DNA of 64,000 nt from an uncultured Collinsella sp. (GCA_900542825.1 UQOY01000001.1:186001-250000); one strand, 5' to 3'; positions 18,181 through 28,385 are shown, counted from the stretch's first letter. Numbers and translations are program-made. The notes: generated from the sequence alone by a model not told the origin.

Positions 18181-19200
18181 CTATCCCAACTGGAAGAACA
18201 GGGCGAGGCCAACGGCGCCAAAGGCCGCGGCGATAATCCAAAAACGGATAACGACCTTGGTTTCGGCCCAGCCCTTCTTTTCGAAATGATGATGAATGGG
18301 CGCCATAAGGAAGACGCGCTTGTGCGTAAAGTGGAAATAGACAACCTGGATCATGACCGACAGGGTCTCGACGATAAACAAACCGCCGATGATGAGGGAA
18401 ACGACTTCGGTGTTGGTCATGATGGAGGTGCAGGCAAAAGCGGCACCCAGGGCAAGCGAGCCGGTATCGCCCATAAAGATGCTCGCCGGATAGCAATTGA
18501 ACCACAAAAAGCCCAGGCAGGCACCGGCGCACGCCGTGCAGAAGATGGACAGGTTCACGTCACCGTGCAAAAACGCCATGGCGGCCATGGCGAGCATGGC
18601 GATCATGGAAGTGCCGCCAGCAAGGCCGTCCAGACCATCGGTCAGGTTCACGGCATTGGAAAGACCAGCGATCATCAGCCAGCAAAATACGATGTAGAGC
18701 CACGGGAACGAAAGGCCGCAGATGGTGGTCGAAAGAACACCGAGGTCAATCGTCAGGCCGCCGGGAAAACGAATCTCGGGGGCGACGCCGCACCAATTGA
18801 CTGCGAGCACGGTAAAAGTGACGCAGATGATGGTCAGACCGATCATCTTGGCGTGAGGCGTCAGGCCGAGCGAGCGACCATGCGTGACAGAAGTCAGGTC
18901 ATCGATGAGACCGAGAACGCCGGTTGCCAGCGTGGCGAGCAGCACAAGCACGAGCTCAGTGGTGAGCTTGCCCATCAAAAGGCACGTCAGCGAAACGGCG
19001 ACCAAGATGATGACGCCGCCCATGGTGGGCGTGCCCTGTTTAATCAAATGACGCTTGGGGCCGTCGGCTCGGACCTGCTGGCCGATACCCTCGACCTTTA
19101 GCAGCTTGATCCACCACGGCATAAGCAGCAACGCAATGGCGGCAGCGATGCCAAGTCCCAAAAAGGCCTGATACGTAGGATACGAGGGATTGCCGAACAT
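18181..19200 (-). CDS. mraY: Phospho-N-acetylmuramoyl-pentapeptide-transferase MraY
   Basis: Integral membrane enzyme that makes lipid I from UDP-MurNAc-pentapeptide and undecaprenyl phosphate; 339 residues, about ten membrane segments. Motifs are the nucleotide-side DGPKRHLIKQGTPTMGG, the Asp pair LGLIDD, the central NLTDGLDGLAGG, the FMGDTGSLALG loop and the IHHHFEKKGWAE histidine motif. It follows murF with 3 bases between stop and ATG. Confidence 0.97.
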   Translation of the reverse strand: MFGNPSYPTYQAFLGLGIAAAIALLLMPWWIKLLKVEGIGQQVRADGPKRHLIKQGTPTMGGVIILVAVSLTCLLMGKLTTELVLVLLATLATGVLGLIDDLTSVTHGRSLGLTPHAKMIGLTIICVTFTVLAVNWCGVAPEIRFPGGLTIDLGVLSTTICGLSFPWLYIVFCWLMIAGLSNAVNLTDGLDGLAGGTSMIAMLAMAAMAFLHGDVNLSIFCTACAGACLGFLWFNCYPASIFMGDTGSLALGAAFACTSIMTNTEVVSLIIGGLFIVETLSVMIQVVYFHFTHKRVFLMAPIHHHFEKKGWAETKVVIRFWIIAAAFGAVGLALFFQLG

Positions 19201-19203
19201 GGG

Positions 19204-20628
19204 CTAGCACACACCTTCCACAAAGCGGTCGAGCTCAACAAAACGGGAACCCTTGACCAGTACAACATCATGATTTTCAAGCGCGCCGCCCATGCGGTCG
19301 AGCACCTGCTGATAATCGGAGAACACCTGGATGCGGTCCTCATCCATACCCATCATGCGTGCGGCATCGGCCATGAGCTGGGCTAGCTCGCCGCCGACGC
19401 ACGCGAGCATGTCGAGCTTCTTGGCGGCGGCATAGGCGCCCACGAGCTCATGCATGCGGGGAGCCTCGTCGCCCATCTCGCCCATCTCGCCCAAGATCGC
19501 CATACGCGAACCGTCACAGATGAGCGAGCACAGCAAATCGAGGCCGGCAGCCATAGACTCGGCACTGGCGTTGTAGGAGTCGTCGATGATGCGTGCTCCG
19601 CTCTTGGCGCGCTTGATCTCCTGACGGTGACCGGTAATCGTAAGGCCCCTAAAGGCAGCATCGATCTGCTCGGACGTCACGCCCAGACGATAGGCGACCG
19701 CGGCGGCCTTGACGGCATTGGGCACGGACTGCACGCCGGGAATGGCCAGCATGGTATCGACCGTGTCGCCCCGACCAAAGTCGAGCGTAAAGACCGGATG
19801 GCCCTCGTCGTCGACGCGAATGTCGCGTGCACGGACCTCGTCGTCGTCCGAGACGCCGGCCAGCATCACGTCAATACCCGCAGGCTGGGCGAACGTATCG
19901 CGAATGAACGGCGTAAAGTCGTCCTCGCCGCCCAAAACCAGCAACGGCGAGAAGTCGCCGGCGGCGCACATGCCCTGGACAATCTCGGACTTGGCGCGGG
20001 CGATGTTCTCGCGGCTGCCCAGGATGCCGATGTGGGAGGTTCCGATCTTGCTCACGATGGCAAGATTGGGGTTGGCAGACTGGGACAGGCGCTCAATCTC
20101 ATGAAAATGGTTCATGCCCATCTCGAGCACCAGAACCTCGGTATCGGCCGGAGCGGAAAGCACCGTGAGCGGCATGCCGATCAAGTTGTTGAAATTGCCC
20201 TTCGTGGCCCAGACGCGATAACGCTTAGCGAGCACGGCGGCGAGCACGTCCTTGGTCGTCGTCTTGCCAATCGAACCAGTAATGCCGACGACCAGGCAGC
20301 CAAGCTCCAAGCGATAAACATGCGCCAGGCGCAGCAAGAACTCCTCGGGGTCGTCGATCAGCAAGATGGCGCATCCCTTGCCCTGCGCTAGCGAAACCAG
20401 CTCGGCATCGGGCTCGCGCGTCATCACGACGGCACCGGCACCCGACTCGATGGCACGGGAGGCAAAATCATTGCCGTCGACCTTTTCGCCAGGGAAGGCG
20501 ACAAAGATCGTCCCCTCCTCGACCTGACGCGAGTCGATAACGCACCCGCGGCATACCCGATCGACTTCTTCCGTCACGGTTCGGGCCCCCGTTGAGGCCG
20601 CGAGGTTGTTGACGGCGATCTCTATCAT
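19204..20628 (-). CDS. murF: UDP-MurNAc-tripeptide-D-alanyl-D-alanine ligase MurF
   Basis: Adds D-Ala-D-Ala to the precursor; 474 residues. The N-terminal domain contains VIDSRQVEEGTIFVAFPGEKVDG, the P-loop is VGITGSIGKTTTKD, the ATP-site region is VLEMGMNHFHEI, and the C-terminal domain includes IIDDSYNASAESM. GGGG-AG precedes the ATG. The 125-base gap after ftsI contains a TACAAT hexamer (near 20660) that could belong to a second promoter. The upstream ligase murE is not in the cluster. Confidence 0.95.
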   Translation of the reverse strand: MIEIAVNNLAASTGARTVTEEVDRVCRGCVIDSRQVEEGTIFVAFPGEKVDGNDFASRAIESGAGAVVMTREPDAELVSLAQGKGCAILLIDDPEEFLLRLAHVYRLELGCLVVGITGSIGKTTTKDVLAAVLAKRYRVWATKGNFNNLIGMPLTVLSAPADTEVLVLEMGMNHFHEIERLSQSANPNLAIVSKIGTSHIGILGSRENIARAKSEIVQGMCAAGDFSPLLVLGGEDDFTPFIRDTFAQPAGIDVMLAGVSDDDEVRARDIRVDDEGHPVFTLDFGRGDTVDTMLAIPGVQSVPNAVKAAAVAYRLGVTSEQIDAAFRGLTITGHRQEIKRAKSGARIIDDSYNASAESMAAGLDLLCSLICDGSRMAILGEMGEMGDEAPRMHELVGAYAAAKKLDMLACVGGELAQLMADAARMMGMDEDRIQVFSDYQQVLDRMGGALENHDVVLVKGSRFVELDRFVEGVC

Positions 20629-20753
20629 TGCAGCTCCCCTGTAAACCTAATAATGCTATCGGCGTATTGTATCCCAGTGCCATGCGCGCGTGGTGCAGGG
20701 CATGTGAACACCCTTCAGATCAAACGGCAGACCACGCTCAAGATTGTAACCCC

Positions 20754-22619
20754 CTACTTCGTGCGCGGGATACCCAGCACGTCGAGCGCGTTGGCCATAA
20801 TGGACTGGAATGGCACCGCGGCGGCATCCGAGCCGCTCGGCGTTCCATCGAGTGTGATATAGCACAGCACCTTGGGCGATTGTGCCGGCGCAAAGCCCAT
20901 AAAGGACGACATGTAGTTCTCCTTGAGGTAACCGCCGTTCTCGTCAGCACGCTCGGCCGTACCGGTCTTGCCCGCCACGTCATAGCCATCGACCGCACCG
21001 CCAACGCCCGTGCCTTCAGACACGACCGTCTGCATGCACGATGTCACCTGGGCGGCAGCGTCGTCCGAAATCGCACGCTCGCCTTCGCCCCAGTCCTTCT
21101 CATCGCCCTTGCTGGACTTATAGAAGTGCGGAGTCATCATCACGCCGCCGTTCGCGATGCCGCCCACGGCACGTGCGACCTCAATCGGCGAGACAGACAG
21201 CGCCTGGCCAAAGCTCATCGAGCCCAGCGTGGCGCCGTCGTACTGGTCGCGCTCCTTGACGATACCCAAACTCTCACCCGGAAAATCGACACCGGAGCTA
21301 TGACCGATGCCCCACTTGTCCACATAGGTGGCAAAATCATCGGCACCGATCTTGCGTCCCACCAGGACAAAGCCCACATTGGACGAACGGCGCATCATCT
21401 CGCGCACGTCCATGGTCATGGTGTAGTCGCGCTTATCGGCGTCGGTAACGGTGTCGTCGCCAACCTTAATGCTTGCCGGCACCTCAAACGACGTGCTCGA
21501 ACGCACGGCGCCCAAGTCGAAGCCGGCACCGGCCACAAGTGTCTTAAAGACCGAGCCGGGCTCGTAGGCATCGGTAACCAGGCGCAAGTTCATGTCCTCG
21601 GTCTTGGCGTTTTCCAGATCGGTCTGGTCATATGTCGGATACGAGCATGCCGCCAGAATCTCGCCCGTCGTGGGATCGGTGACCAGAGCCGAGCCATTCT
21701 TGGCCTTGGTCTTTTCGACCGCCTCGGCCAGGGCGTCCTCGGCGGCACGCTGGATATTGACATCGAGCGTCGTCACGATGTCCACGCCGTCCACCGCGGC
21801 AACCTTCTTATAGGCGCCGCCCGCGATATAGCTACCGTCCCTTGCCCGCTCGCGCACCAGCGAACCGTTGGTTCCGGTCAAAAGCTTGTTGTACTGTTTT
21901 TCGAGGCCCGTAAGTCCGTCGTTGTCCACGTTTACCACGCCAAGCACCTGCGATGCCAGGTTGCCGTAGGGGTACACGCGCTTCATGGCCTGCTCAAAGA
22001 GCACGCCTGGCAGGTTCTTCTTCTCCAGCGCCGCGGCATCGTCCTCGTCCACCTGACGTTTGATATACACCCAGGTGCCATCGGACATAACGAGATCACG
22101 ACAGGTTTTCTTATCGATGCCCGTAGCTTTGACCAGTGCCGAGACCGTCTTGTCAACGTCCTCGATAAGCTGAGGATTCACGGCGATGTTGCGGCATTCG
22201 ACCGACGACGTCAGCACGTTGCCGTTACGGTCGTAGATGGTACCGCGCTTGGCATACAGCGTCTGCGCAAGCAAGCGACGTGCATCGGCACGGTCGCGTA
22301 ACTTATCGGCTTCCACGATTTGATAGTCGGCAAGGCGAAGGACGCCCAAACCCAAGCCAAACCCGATGAAACCCATGACGGCTTTGCGACGGGGCAGCGG
22401 CGTGCCCGTGAGCCATTCGGTCGACGAGCTCTTGCGCGGTCTGGTGTTATGCATTTGAGGACCACTCGAGCTACGGAGACGCGACGCGGGGTCGTTGCCA
22501 TAGGACGGCCTCGCGTTGTAAGATGGCCGACCCGTTCCTTGATAACCAGAACGTCCCCGCGATGAGGGACGTCCAGAACCGCGACCCCCGTCGGAACCGC
22601 GGCGATAGTCATTTGTCAT
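20754..22619 (-). CDS. ftsI: Septal peptidoglycan transpeptidase FtsI (class B PBP)
   Basis: A class B penicillin-binding protein that crosslinks septal peptidoglycan with FtsW, 621 residues. An 80-residue Arg/Ser/Gly-rich cytoplasmic region precedes one membrane segment (about 81-97). The PBP dimer domain starts with LYAKRGTIYDRNGNVL. The catalytic motifs are SVFK (356-359, nucleophile Ser356), SSN (412-414) and KTGT (551-554). Spacing is normal and no catalytic residue is missing. It lies between the ftsL-like gene and murF. Confidence 0.96.
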   Translation of the reverse strand: MTNDYRRGSDGGRGSGRPSSRGRSGYQGTGRPSYNARPSYGNDPASRLRSSSGPQMHNTRPRKSSSTEWLTGTPLPRRKAVMGFIGFGLGLGVLRLADYQIVEADKLRDRADARRLLAQTLYAKRGTIYDRNGNVLTSSVECRNIAVNPQLIEDVDKTVSALVKATGIDKKTCRDLVMSDGTWVYIKRQVDEDDAAALEKKNLPGVLFEQAMKRVYPYGNLASQVLGVVNVDNDGLTGLEKQYNKLLTGTNGSLVRERARDGSYIAGGAYKKVAAVDGVDIVTTLDVNIQRAAEDALAEAVEKTKAKNGSALVTDPTTGEILAACSYPTYDQTDLENAKTEDMNLRLVTDAYEPGSVFKTLVAGAGFDLGAVRSSTSFEVPASIKVGDDTVTDADKRDYTMTMDVREMMRRSSNVGFVLVGRKIGADDFATYVDKWGIGHSSGVDFPGESLGIVKERDQYDGATLGSMSFGQALSVSPIEVARAVGGIANGGVMMTPHFYKSSKGDEKDWGEGERAISDDAAAQVTSCMQTVVSEGTGVGGAVDGYDVAGKTGTAERADENGGYLKENYMSSFMGFAPAQSPKVLCYITLDGTPSGSDAAAVPFQSIMANALDVLGIPRTK

Positions 22620-22636
22620 ACTCAGCTACCGTCTTG

Positions 22637-23107
22637 TTACTGAGCGGTCGCGGTCGAGCTAGCGCCCGCGGCTGCATCCTGCGAAAAATCAAGTGTAACG
22701 CTCTCACTGGGCTCCACCATGCCATAAGCGCCCGCAAGGTCGCGAATGCGCGTATCGGCACCATAGACCGAATGCATGACCTCCAGGTCGGAGCTCTCAT
22801 CAGTCGCCTTCTCGAGCGTGTTGGTAAGCGCGGCATTGCTGTTGAGCACCTGGGCCGTAACGCCGGCGAGCGCCACACGGGCGACACCGATCGTCATGAA
22901 GATGGCCGCAATGATGCAAAACGTTTTAAGAACGCTCATGAAAACCGGGCTTACCGCCTGGTTTGCCTGACGGCCCGCGCCCGTGTAGACATCAAAGCGC
23001 GGCGTGCGCTGCTCGCGGGGAGCAACGGGGGCCTGCGGTGTCTCACGATAGGCGGGCATGGCGCTCATATCATAGGCGAGTACTGCGTTTGAAGTGTTGT
23101 AGCCCAT
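22637..23107 (-). CDS. FtsL-like divisome protein (small bitopic)
   Basis: A 156-residue protein with a Pro/Arg-rich cytoplasmic N-terminus (about 1-55), one membrane segment (about 58-80, including LKTFCIIAAIFMTIGVARVAL), then a coiled-coil-like stretch with Asn, Ser and Leu heptads. The tail is Ser/Ala-rich. Position between rsmH and ftsI is the classical ftsL locus, and the topology fits FtsL, which scaffolds FtsQ, FtsB and FtsW/FtsI. Sequence similarity to FtsL is too weak to be sure by eye. Confidence 0.7.
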   Translation of the reverse strand: MGYNTSNAVLAYDMSAMPAYRETPQAPVAPREQRTPRFDVYTGAGRQANQAVSPVFMSVLKTFCIIAAIFMTIGVARVALAGVTAQVLNSNAALTNTLEKATDESSDLEVMHSVYGADTRIRDLAGAYGMVEPSESVTLDFSQDAAAGASSTATAQ

Positions 23108-23197
23108 GATATGCCGCCTCCCATCCCGAGTACGTTGGTAGTGTGTTTAAGCTTCGTTTATGGTGCGAGCGGGAGGTCCAATATCGCGCGGTCGCGT

Positions 23198-24163
23198 CTA
23201 CAGACGCTGCGCCACGCGGATCTTGGCTGATCTCGCCCGAGGGTTGCGCGCAACCTCATCGGGTTGAGCAACCAGGGGTTTGCGGGTGATGACCTTGAGT
23301 ATCGGCACGTTGCCGCACACGCACACCGGAATCTCCGGCGGACACGTGCACCCCTGGCTCATCTCCTTAAAGTGGTTCTTTACGATACGGTCCTCGAGCG
23401 AGTGATACGAGATGACGCAGATGCGTCCACCCGGGTTGAGCCACCTTGTGGCGGCGTCTAGCCCTCGCTCGAGCACATCGAGTTCGTGATTGACCTCGAT
23501 GCGAATGGCCTGGAAACTTTTCTTGGCAGGGTGCCCACCATGCCGACGAGCGGCAGCAGGTATTCCCGCCTTGATGATCTCGACAAACTGACCGGTGGTT
23601 TCGATCGGTTCTTGCTCGCGACGGCGCACGATCTCGCGCGCAATCTGCGAGGCGAACTTCTCTTCGCCATAGACGCGTAGAATCCGGGCGAGGTCGTGTT
23701 CGTTATAGGTGTTGATGACCTCAGCTGCGTTTAGGGTGTTGTTACCCGGATCCATCCGCATGTCCAATGGGGCGTCCTCGTTATACGAAAAGCCCCTGCC
23801 AGGGATATCGAGTTGCGGTGACGAAACGCCCAAGTCAAACAGGAAGCCATCGACCCCGGGCACCTCGGCCGAGCAAAGCAGCTCGTCCAAGTCGCCGAAG
23901 TTGCCCTTCAGCAGCTGGTGCGGGACGCCGGGAACCTCGCGGTCCAGACGGGCGCCAGCGGCCTCGAGGGCCATGTCGTCCTGATCGACGCCGAGCAAAA
24001 GGCCCGTCTCCCCCACCTGCGCAGCCATCTTTACCGAATGACCGGCACCGCCAAGGGTGCAATCGCAGACAACGGAGCCGCTCTTTAGCTGCAGCGACTC
24101 AAGCACTTCGCCGAGCATGACAGGTTCATGCCGATATTCTTGTGTCAAGATCCCACGCTCCAT
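23198..24163 (-). CDS. rsmH: 16S rRNA (cytosine-1402-N4)-methyltransferase RsmH (MraW)
   Basis: SAM-dependent methyltransferase that modifies the ribosomal decoding centre; 321 residues. N-terminal EYRHEPVMLGEVLESL, SAM motif CTLGGAGHS, acidic GVDQDDMAL, FDLGVSSPQLD, and the C-terminal NPGGRICVISYHSLEDRIVK and ITRKPLVAQPDEVARNPRARSAKIRVA are all family hallmarks. It lies 20 bases after mraZ, as in nearly all dcw clusters. Confidence 0.97.
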   Translation of the reverse strand: MERGILTQEYRHEPVMLGEVLESLQLKSGSVVCDCTLGGAGHSVKMAAQVGETGLLLGVDQDDMALEAAGARLDREVPGVPHQLLKGNFGDLDELLCSAEVPGVDGFLFDLGVSSPQLDIPGRGFSYNEDAPLDMRMDPGNNTLNAAEVINTYNEHDLARILRVYGEEKFASQIAREIVRRREQEPIETTGQFVEIIKAGIPAAARRHGGHPAKKSFQAIRIEVNHELDVLERGLDAATRWLNPGGRICVISYHSLEDRIVKNHFKEMSQGCTCPPEIPVCVCGNVPILKVITRKPLVAQPDEVARNPRARSAKIRVAQRL

Positions 24164-24183
24164 CCGTTACTCGTGCCTTGCCC

Positions 24184-24618
24184 TTACGAGAAGAAGAGGT
24201 CAAGCAGAGCCTCGTCGTCATCGTCCTCATCGGCCGCGGCGCGGTCCCAAACCTCAAGGTGGTCGTAGTTACCCACAACCGTGACCTCGCGGTCGAGGTT
24301 CGCCTGCTTGCGGAGAGACTCAGAAAGACCGATACGACCGGCGCTGTCCACATCCATCGACGTGGTGCGCTTGTTGATCGCCCTCATGAGCTTCTGGTCG
24401 TTGATATCACGCGGGTTAAAACCCTCGTGGCCCTCACGACCCGCGAAGAGTCCTTCGACCCACTTATCGAAGGCCTCGGCAGAGAACACGTACAGAGCAT
24501 CGACATCCAGGGCTTTGAACACGCGAACGTGCTCTCCAAGCTCCTCGCGAAGGGGTGCAGGCAGGGACAGACGACCTTTTGCATCGAGATTGCGCTCGTA
24601 TGCACCAGTCATTCCCAT
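24184..24618 (-). CDS. mraZ: Transcriptional regulator MraZ
   Basis: A 144-residue DNA-binding protein with two AbrB/SpoVT-like halves that controls the dcw operon by binding repeats upstream of its own gene. The start MGMTGAYERNLDAKGRLSLP and the second-half DSAGRIGLSESLRKQANL carry the duplicated DAKGR/DSAGR motif. The C-terminus is acidic. Tandem GTGGGG-type repeats lie about 105-140 bases upstream (24723-24758), the expected kind of operator. Confidence 0.95.
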   Translation of the reverse strand: MGMTGAYERNLDAKGRLSLPAPLREELGEHVRVFKALDVDALYVFSAEAFDKWVEGLFAGREGHEGFNPRDINDQKLMRAINKRTTSMDVDSAGRIGLSESLRKQANLDREVTVVGNYDHLEVWDRAAADEDDDDEALLDLFFS

Positions 24619-24722
24619 GTGCGCCCTCCCCTCGGTTACTCAGATGGCACGTACGCGGGGAACCACCCCGCCTGTCGACGTCATTAATAATATGGGGAAC
24701 CGACCCATTTTTCAACACCTTT

Positions 24723-24758
24723 CCCCACCCCTTCCCCCACCCTACCCCACCACTCCAC
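24723..24758 (-). promoter_or_regulatory. Tandem GTGGGG repeats, candidate MraZ operator
   Basis: On the minus strand GTGGAG, GTGGGG, GTGGGG and GTGGGG occur at 24758-24753, 24750-24745, 24740-24735 and 24728-24723, with start-to-start steps of 8, 10 and 12 bases. MraZ is known to bind tandem TGGG-type repeats about one helical turn apart upstream of mraZ. Assignment rests on this resemblance and the position. Confidence 0.7.
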
Positions 24759-24781
24759 CCCCCAACTATTGGGCACCACCC

Positions 24782-24797
24782 TCGAGCATATGTTCGA
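24782..24797. promoter_or_regulatory. LexA/SOS-box-like palindrome upstream of mraZ
   Basis: TCGAGCATATGTTCGA matches the Gram-positive LexA operator form TCGAAC-N4-GTTCGA at all but one position. A second palindrome, AACACAA-TATG-TTGTGTT, lies just upstream (about 24799-24816). Both sit between the xerD terminator region and the MraZ-type repeats, where the dcw promoter is expected. The -35 and -10 boxes could not be fixed. Confidence 0.5.
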
Positions 24798-24988
24798 AAA
24801 CACAATATGTTGTGTTTAACGCAAAGGCGGGATGCCACCTGTAGCACCCCGCCTTTCAACCTCAACCTTCAAGTTGACCTTGAGGCGAATTTTATGTCCC
24901 TTTACATGCCGTTCACATCGCCCCCAAACTCTCCCACGCGCGGCATGAGCGCCCCACCGCGACATTGGCCGACGGCGCAAAATGGGGA

Positions 24989-25042
24989 GGACCCCCGATT
25001 GCCAAAACGTGTGCAACAGCACGTTCCAGCAATCGGGGGTCC
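24989..25042. repeat. Nested palindrome E2 downstream of xerD
   Basis: GGACCCCCGATTGC (24989-25002) pairs perfectly with GCAATCGGGGGTCC (25029-25042). Inside, AACGTG (25006-25011) pairs with CACGTT (25020-25025). The outer and inner stems are separated by unpaired bases as in E3-E5. It begins 38 bases past the xerD stop codon and has no T-tract. Confidence 0.7.
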
Positions 25043-25079
25043 GCCCTCAGATAGCATGTTATTGCAGCTCAGCAGCGTA

Positions 25080-26021
25080 TTAGCGATGTGCCAGCGGGTG
25101 GGCCGCCAGGTAAACCTCGGTCAGTTGCGTACGATCGACATGCGTGTAGACCTGCGTCGTCGATATATCGGCGTGTCCCAAGATCTCCTGCAGCACGCGG
25201 AGGTCCGCGCCGCCCGCGAGCATATGGGTGGCAAAGGAGTGGCGCAACGTGTGCGGATGGAGTCCCGCCAACCCCACCTGGCGCCCGTAGCGCTCGCATA
25301 TGACGTGAACACCCTGACGCGACAGACGCCCGCCGTTCTTGTTTAAAAAGACCGCCGGCGTCTCTGTCCCACGGGCATGAGCCGCCAGAAGCTGGCGTCC
25401 ATCACATATATAGTGCGTCAGGGCACGCGCCGCACTTCCCACCAAAGGGGCCAGACGCTCCTTGGAGCCCTTACCGCGAACCAGCACAAAGCCGTCATCG
25501 ACATGGATATCACTCACATCGAGCCCTACCAGCTCGCTCACGCGCAGACCGCACCCATACAGCACTTCCAAGATGGCGCGATCGCGCAGACCCATCTCTC
25601 CATCGGGAAAATCCTGGTCAAGCAGTGCCGAAACATCCTCCACCGAAAGGCACTCCGGCAGGCGCTCGGCCTTTTTTGGCAAACGCAATGCCGCCGTGGG
25701 ATTTTGGGCCACGGTCCCATCGCGCACTAGAAAGGCATGCAGGCCCTTCACGGCCGCAAGCGCGCGCTCCACCGAAGCGTCGGAATAGCCCCCGTCGCGC
25801 CGATCGGCGATAAAGTCCTCGACGACCCGCCGGCTCACGTCCTCAAAGGATGCAATGCCCGTCCGCTCCAGATAGGCACAGTAGGTCGTCAGGTCTCGGC
25901 GATAGGCGGCAATCGTGTTGCGCGCCAAGCCCCGCTCGACTGCAAGGTAATCAAGAAACTCCCCCGCCGCCACAGCGAGCGACGAAGGAGCTTCTTCGAT
26001 ATGTTCCCTGTTCGACGGCAA
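25080..26021 (-). CDS. xerD: Tyrosine recombinase XerD
   Basis: A 313-residue site-specific recombinase for chromosome-dimer resolution. The N-terminal SAM-like core-binding domain spans about 15-105. Catalytic residues are all present: Arg160 (GCGLRVSEL), Lys184 (GKGSKER), His257 and Arg260 (HPHTLRHSF), His283 (LGHADIS) and Tyr292 (TQVYTH). Length and sequence match housekeeping XerD rather than a phage integrase. It starts with TTG, with AAGG just before it, right after the pyrG stop. A flanking integrated element is not seen. Confidence 0.92.
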   Translation of the reverse strand: MPSNREHIEEAPSSLAVAAGEFLDYLAVERGLARNTIAAYRRDLTTYCAYLERTGIASFEDVSRRVVEDFIADRRDGGYSDASVERALAAVKGLHAFLVRDGTVAQNPTAALRLPKKAERLPECLSVEDVSALLDQDFPDGEMGLRDRAILEVLYGCGLRVSELVGLDVSDIHVDDGFVLVRGKGSKERLAPLVGSAARALTHYICDGRQLLAAHARGTETPAVFLNKNGGRLSRQGVHVICERYGRQVGLAGLHPHTLRHSFATHMLAGGADLRVLQEILGHADISTTQVYTHVDRTQLTEVYLAAHPLAHR

Positions 26022-26023
26022 CC

Positions 26024-27691
<1,668 letters not shown>

Positions 27692-27805
27692 TTACCTGCG
27701 CTTCCCGTAGAAGTTGTCCATACACATCTTACGGGTCTTCATTGTAATACTCGGACCGCAAGCCGTTCGCATCTTTTCTCGCACGCGCTCGCATTTCTCA
27801 ATCTC

Positions 27806-27839
27806 GAAACAAAACGCCGCCCGGGGCCCGAGCGGCGTC
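27806..27839 (-). terminator. Intrinsic terminator after the winged-helix regulator
   Basis: ACGCCGC (27814-27820) pairs with GCGGCGT (27832-27838). On the minus strand it is followed by TTTTGTTTC. Confidence 0.8.
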
Positions 27840-27862
27840 ACAACAACTTAGACGGCAGATCG

Positions 27863-28198
27863 CTACCGATCGGCAAGCTCATCCCCGAGCATATCCCGAA
27901 CGAGCATGCCCGCGCGAATGCCTTTCAGATACCACCCGCCGCGCTCGGTAAGGCAAATACCATTTGCAAGCTGGCCGCCGTCCTCGCTATATCGCGAAAC
28001 GACCTCGATCAAGCCATCAGAATCCAAGCGCTCAATTGCGGCGCGGGCTCGATACGGAGAAACCCCAACGTGCTCCGCAAGCGTTTTGCGCGAGAAGCCA
28101 TATGTCCCGCCACTTTCGGATTGCTGGGCAATCTCCATCAAGACCAGCACTTCGACACGCTTCATATCGTTGACACTCGCACGACCCTTGCCCGCCAT
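27863..28198 (-). CDS. Winged helix-turn-helix transcriptional regulator
   Basis: A 111-residue protein consisting almost only of a winged helix: helices in VNDMKRVEVLVLMEIAQQ, TYGFSRKTLAEHVGV and SPYRARAAIERLDSDGLIEVV, then a wing (SRYSEDGGQLANGICLTERG). It is MarR/PadR-like in layout but I cannot name its family or target. The ATG at 28198 follows a strong GAGGAGG; an ORF extending 30 codons upstream lacks such a site. A TATACAAT hexamer on the minus strand near 28318-28325 is a possible -10. Confidence 0.8.
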   Translation of the reverse strand: MAGKGRASVNDMKRVEVLVLMEIAQQSESGGTYGFSRKTLAEHVGVSPYRARAAIERLDSDGLIEVVSRYSEDGGQLANGICLTERGGWYLKGIRAGMLVRDMLGDELADR

Positions 28199-28385
28199 GG
28201 CAGCCTCCTCTAACCGAGCACGAGCATCCAGCGCGCCGTGCACGACCGACACACCCCACGATGGCAGGTAATATCCATCATGCGGCATCCCGCTAAGGAT
28301 GAAACAGTTACGGTTATTGTATACCGCTCAAAATGTTTCTAAGCAGGTAAACGGCTATTTTTCGCCGAAATAGACGCTTTATTGA

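Larger units (their letters stand above)
24619..25079. other. mraZ-xerD intergenic region (about 460 bp)
   Basis: No gene was found. Reading from xerD toward mraZ, it holds nested palindrome E2 (24989-25042), a MerR-operator-like stretch with CCTTCAAGTTGACC flanked by CCTCAA and TTGAGG (24860-24883), a hairpin AAGGCGGG/CCCGCCTT (about 24823-24857) that may be a terminator or attenuator, the AACACAA palindrome, the LexA-like box and the MraZ-type repeats. The C-rich plus strand at 24720-24780 reflects those repeats. Confidence 0.6.

Noticed and set aside
25080..26021. xerD as the integrase of a mobile element
   Set aside because: It is a housekeeping-type XerD between pyrG and mraZ with no tRNA, attachment repeat or cargo genes beside it.
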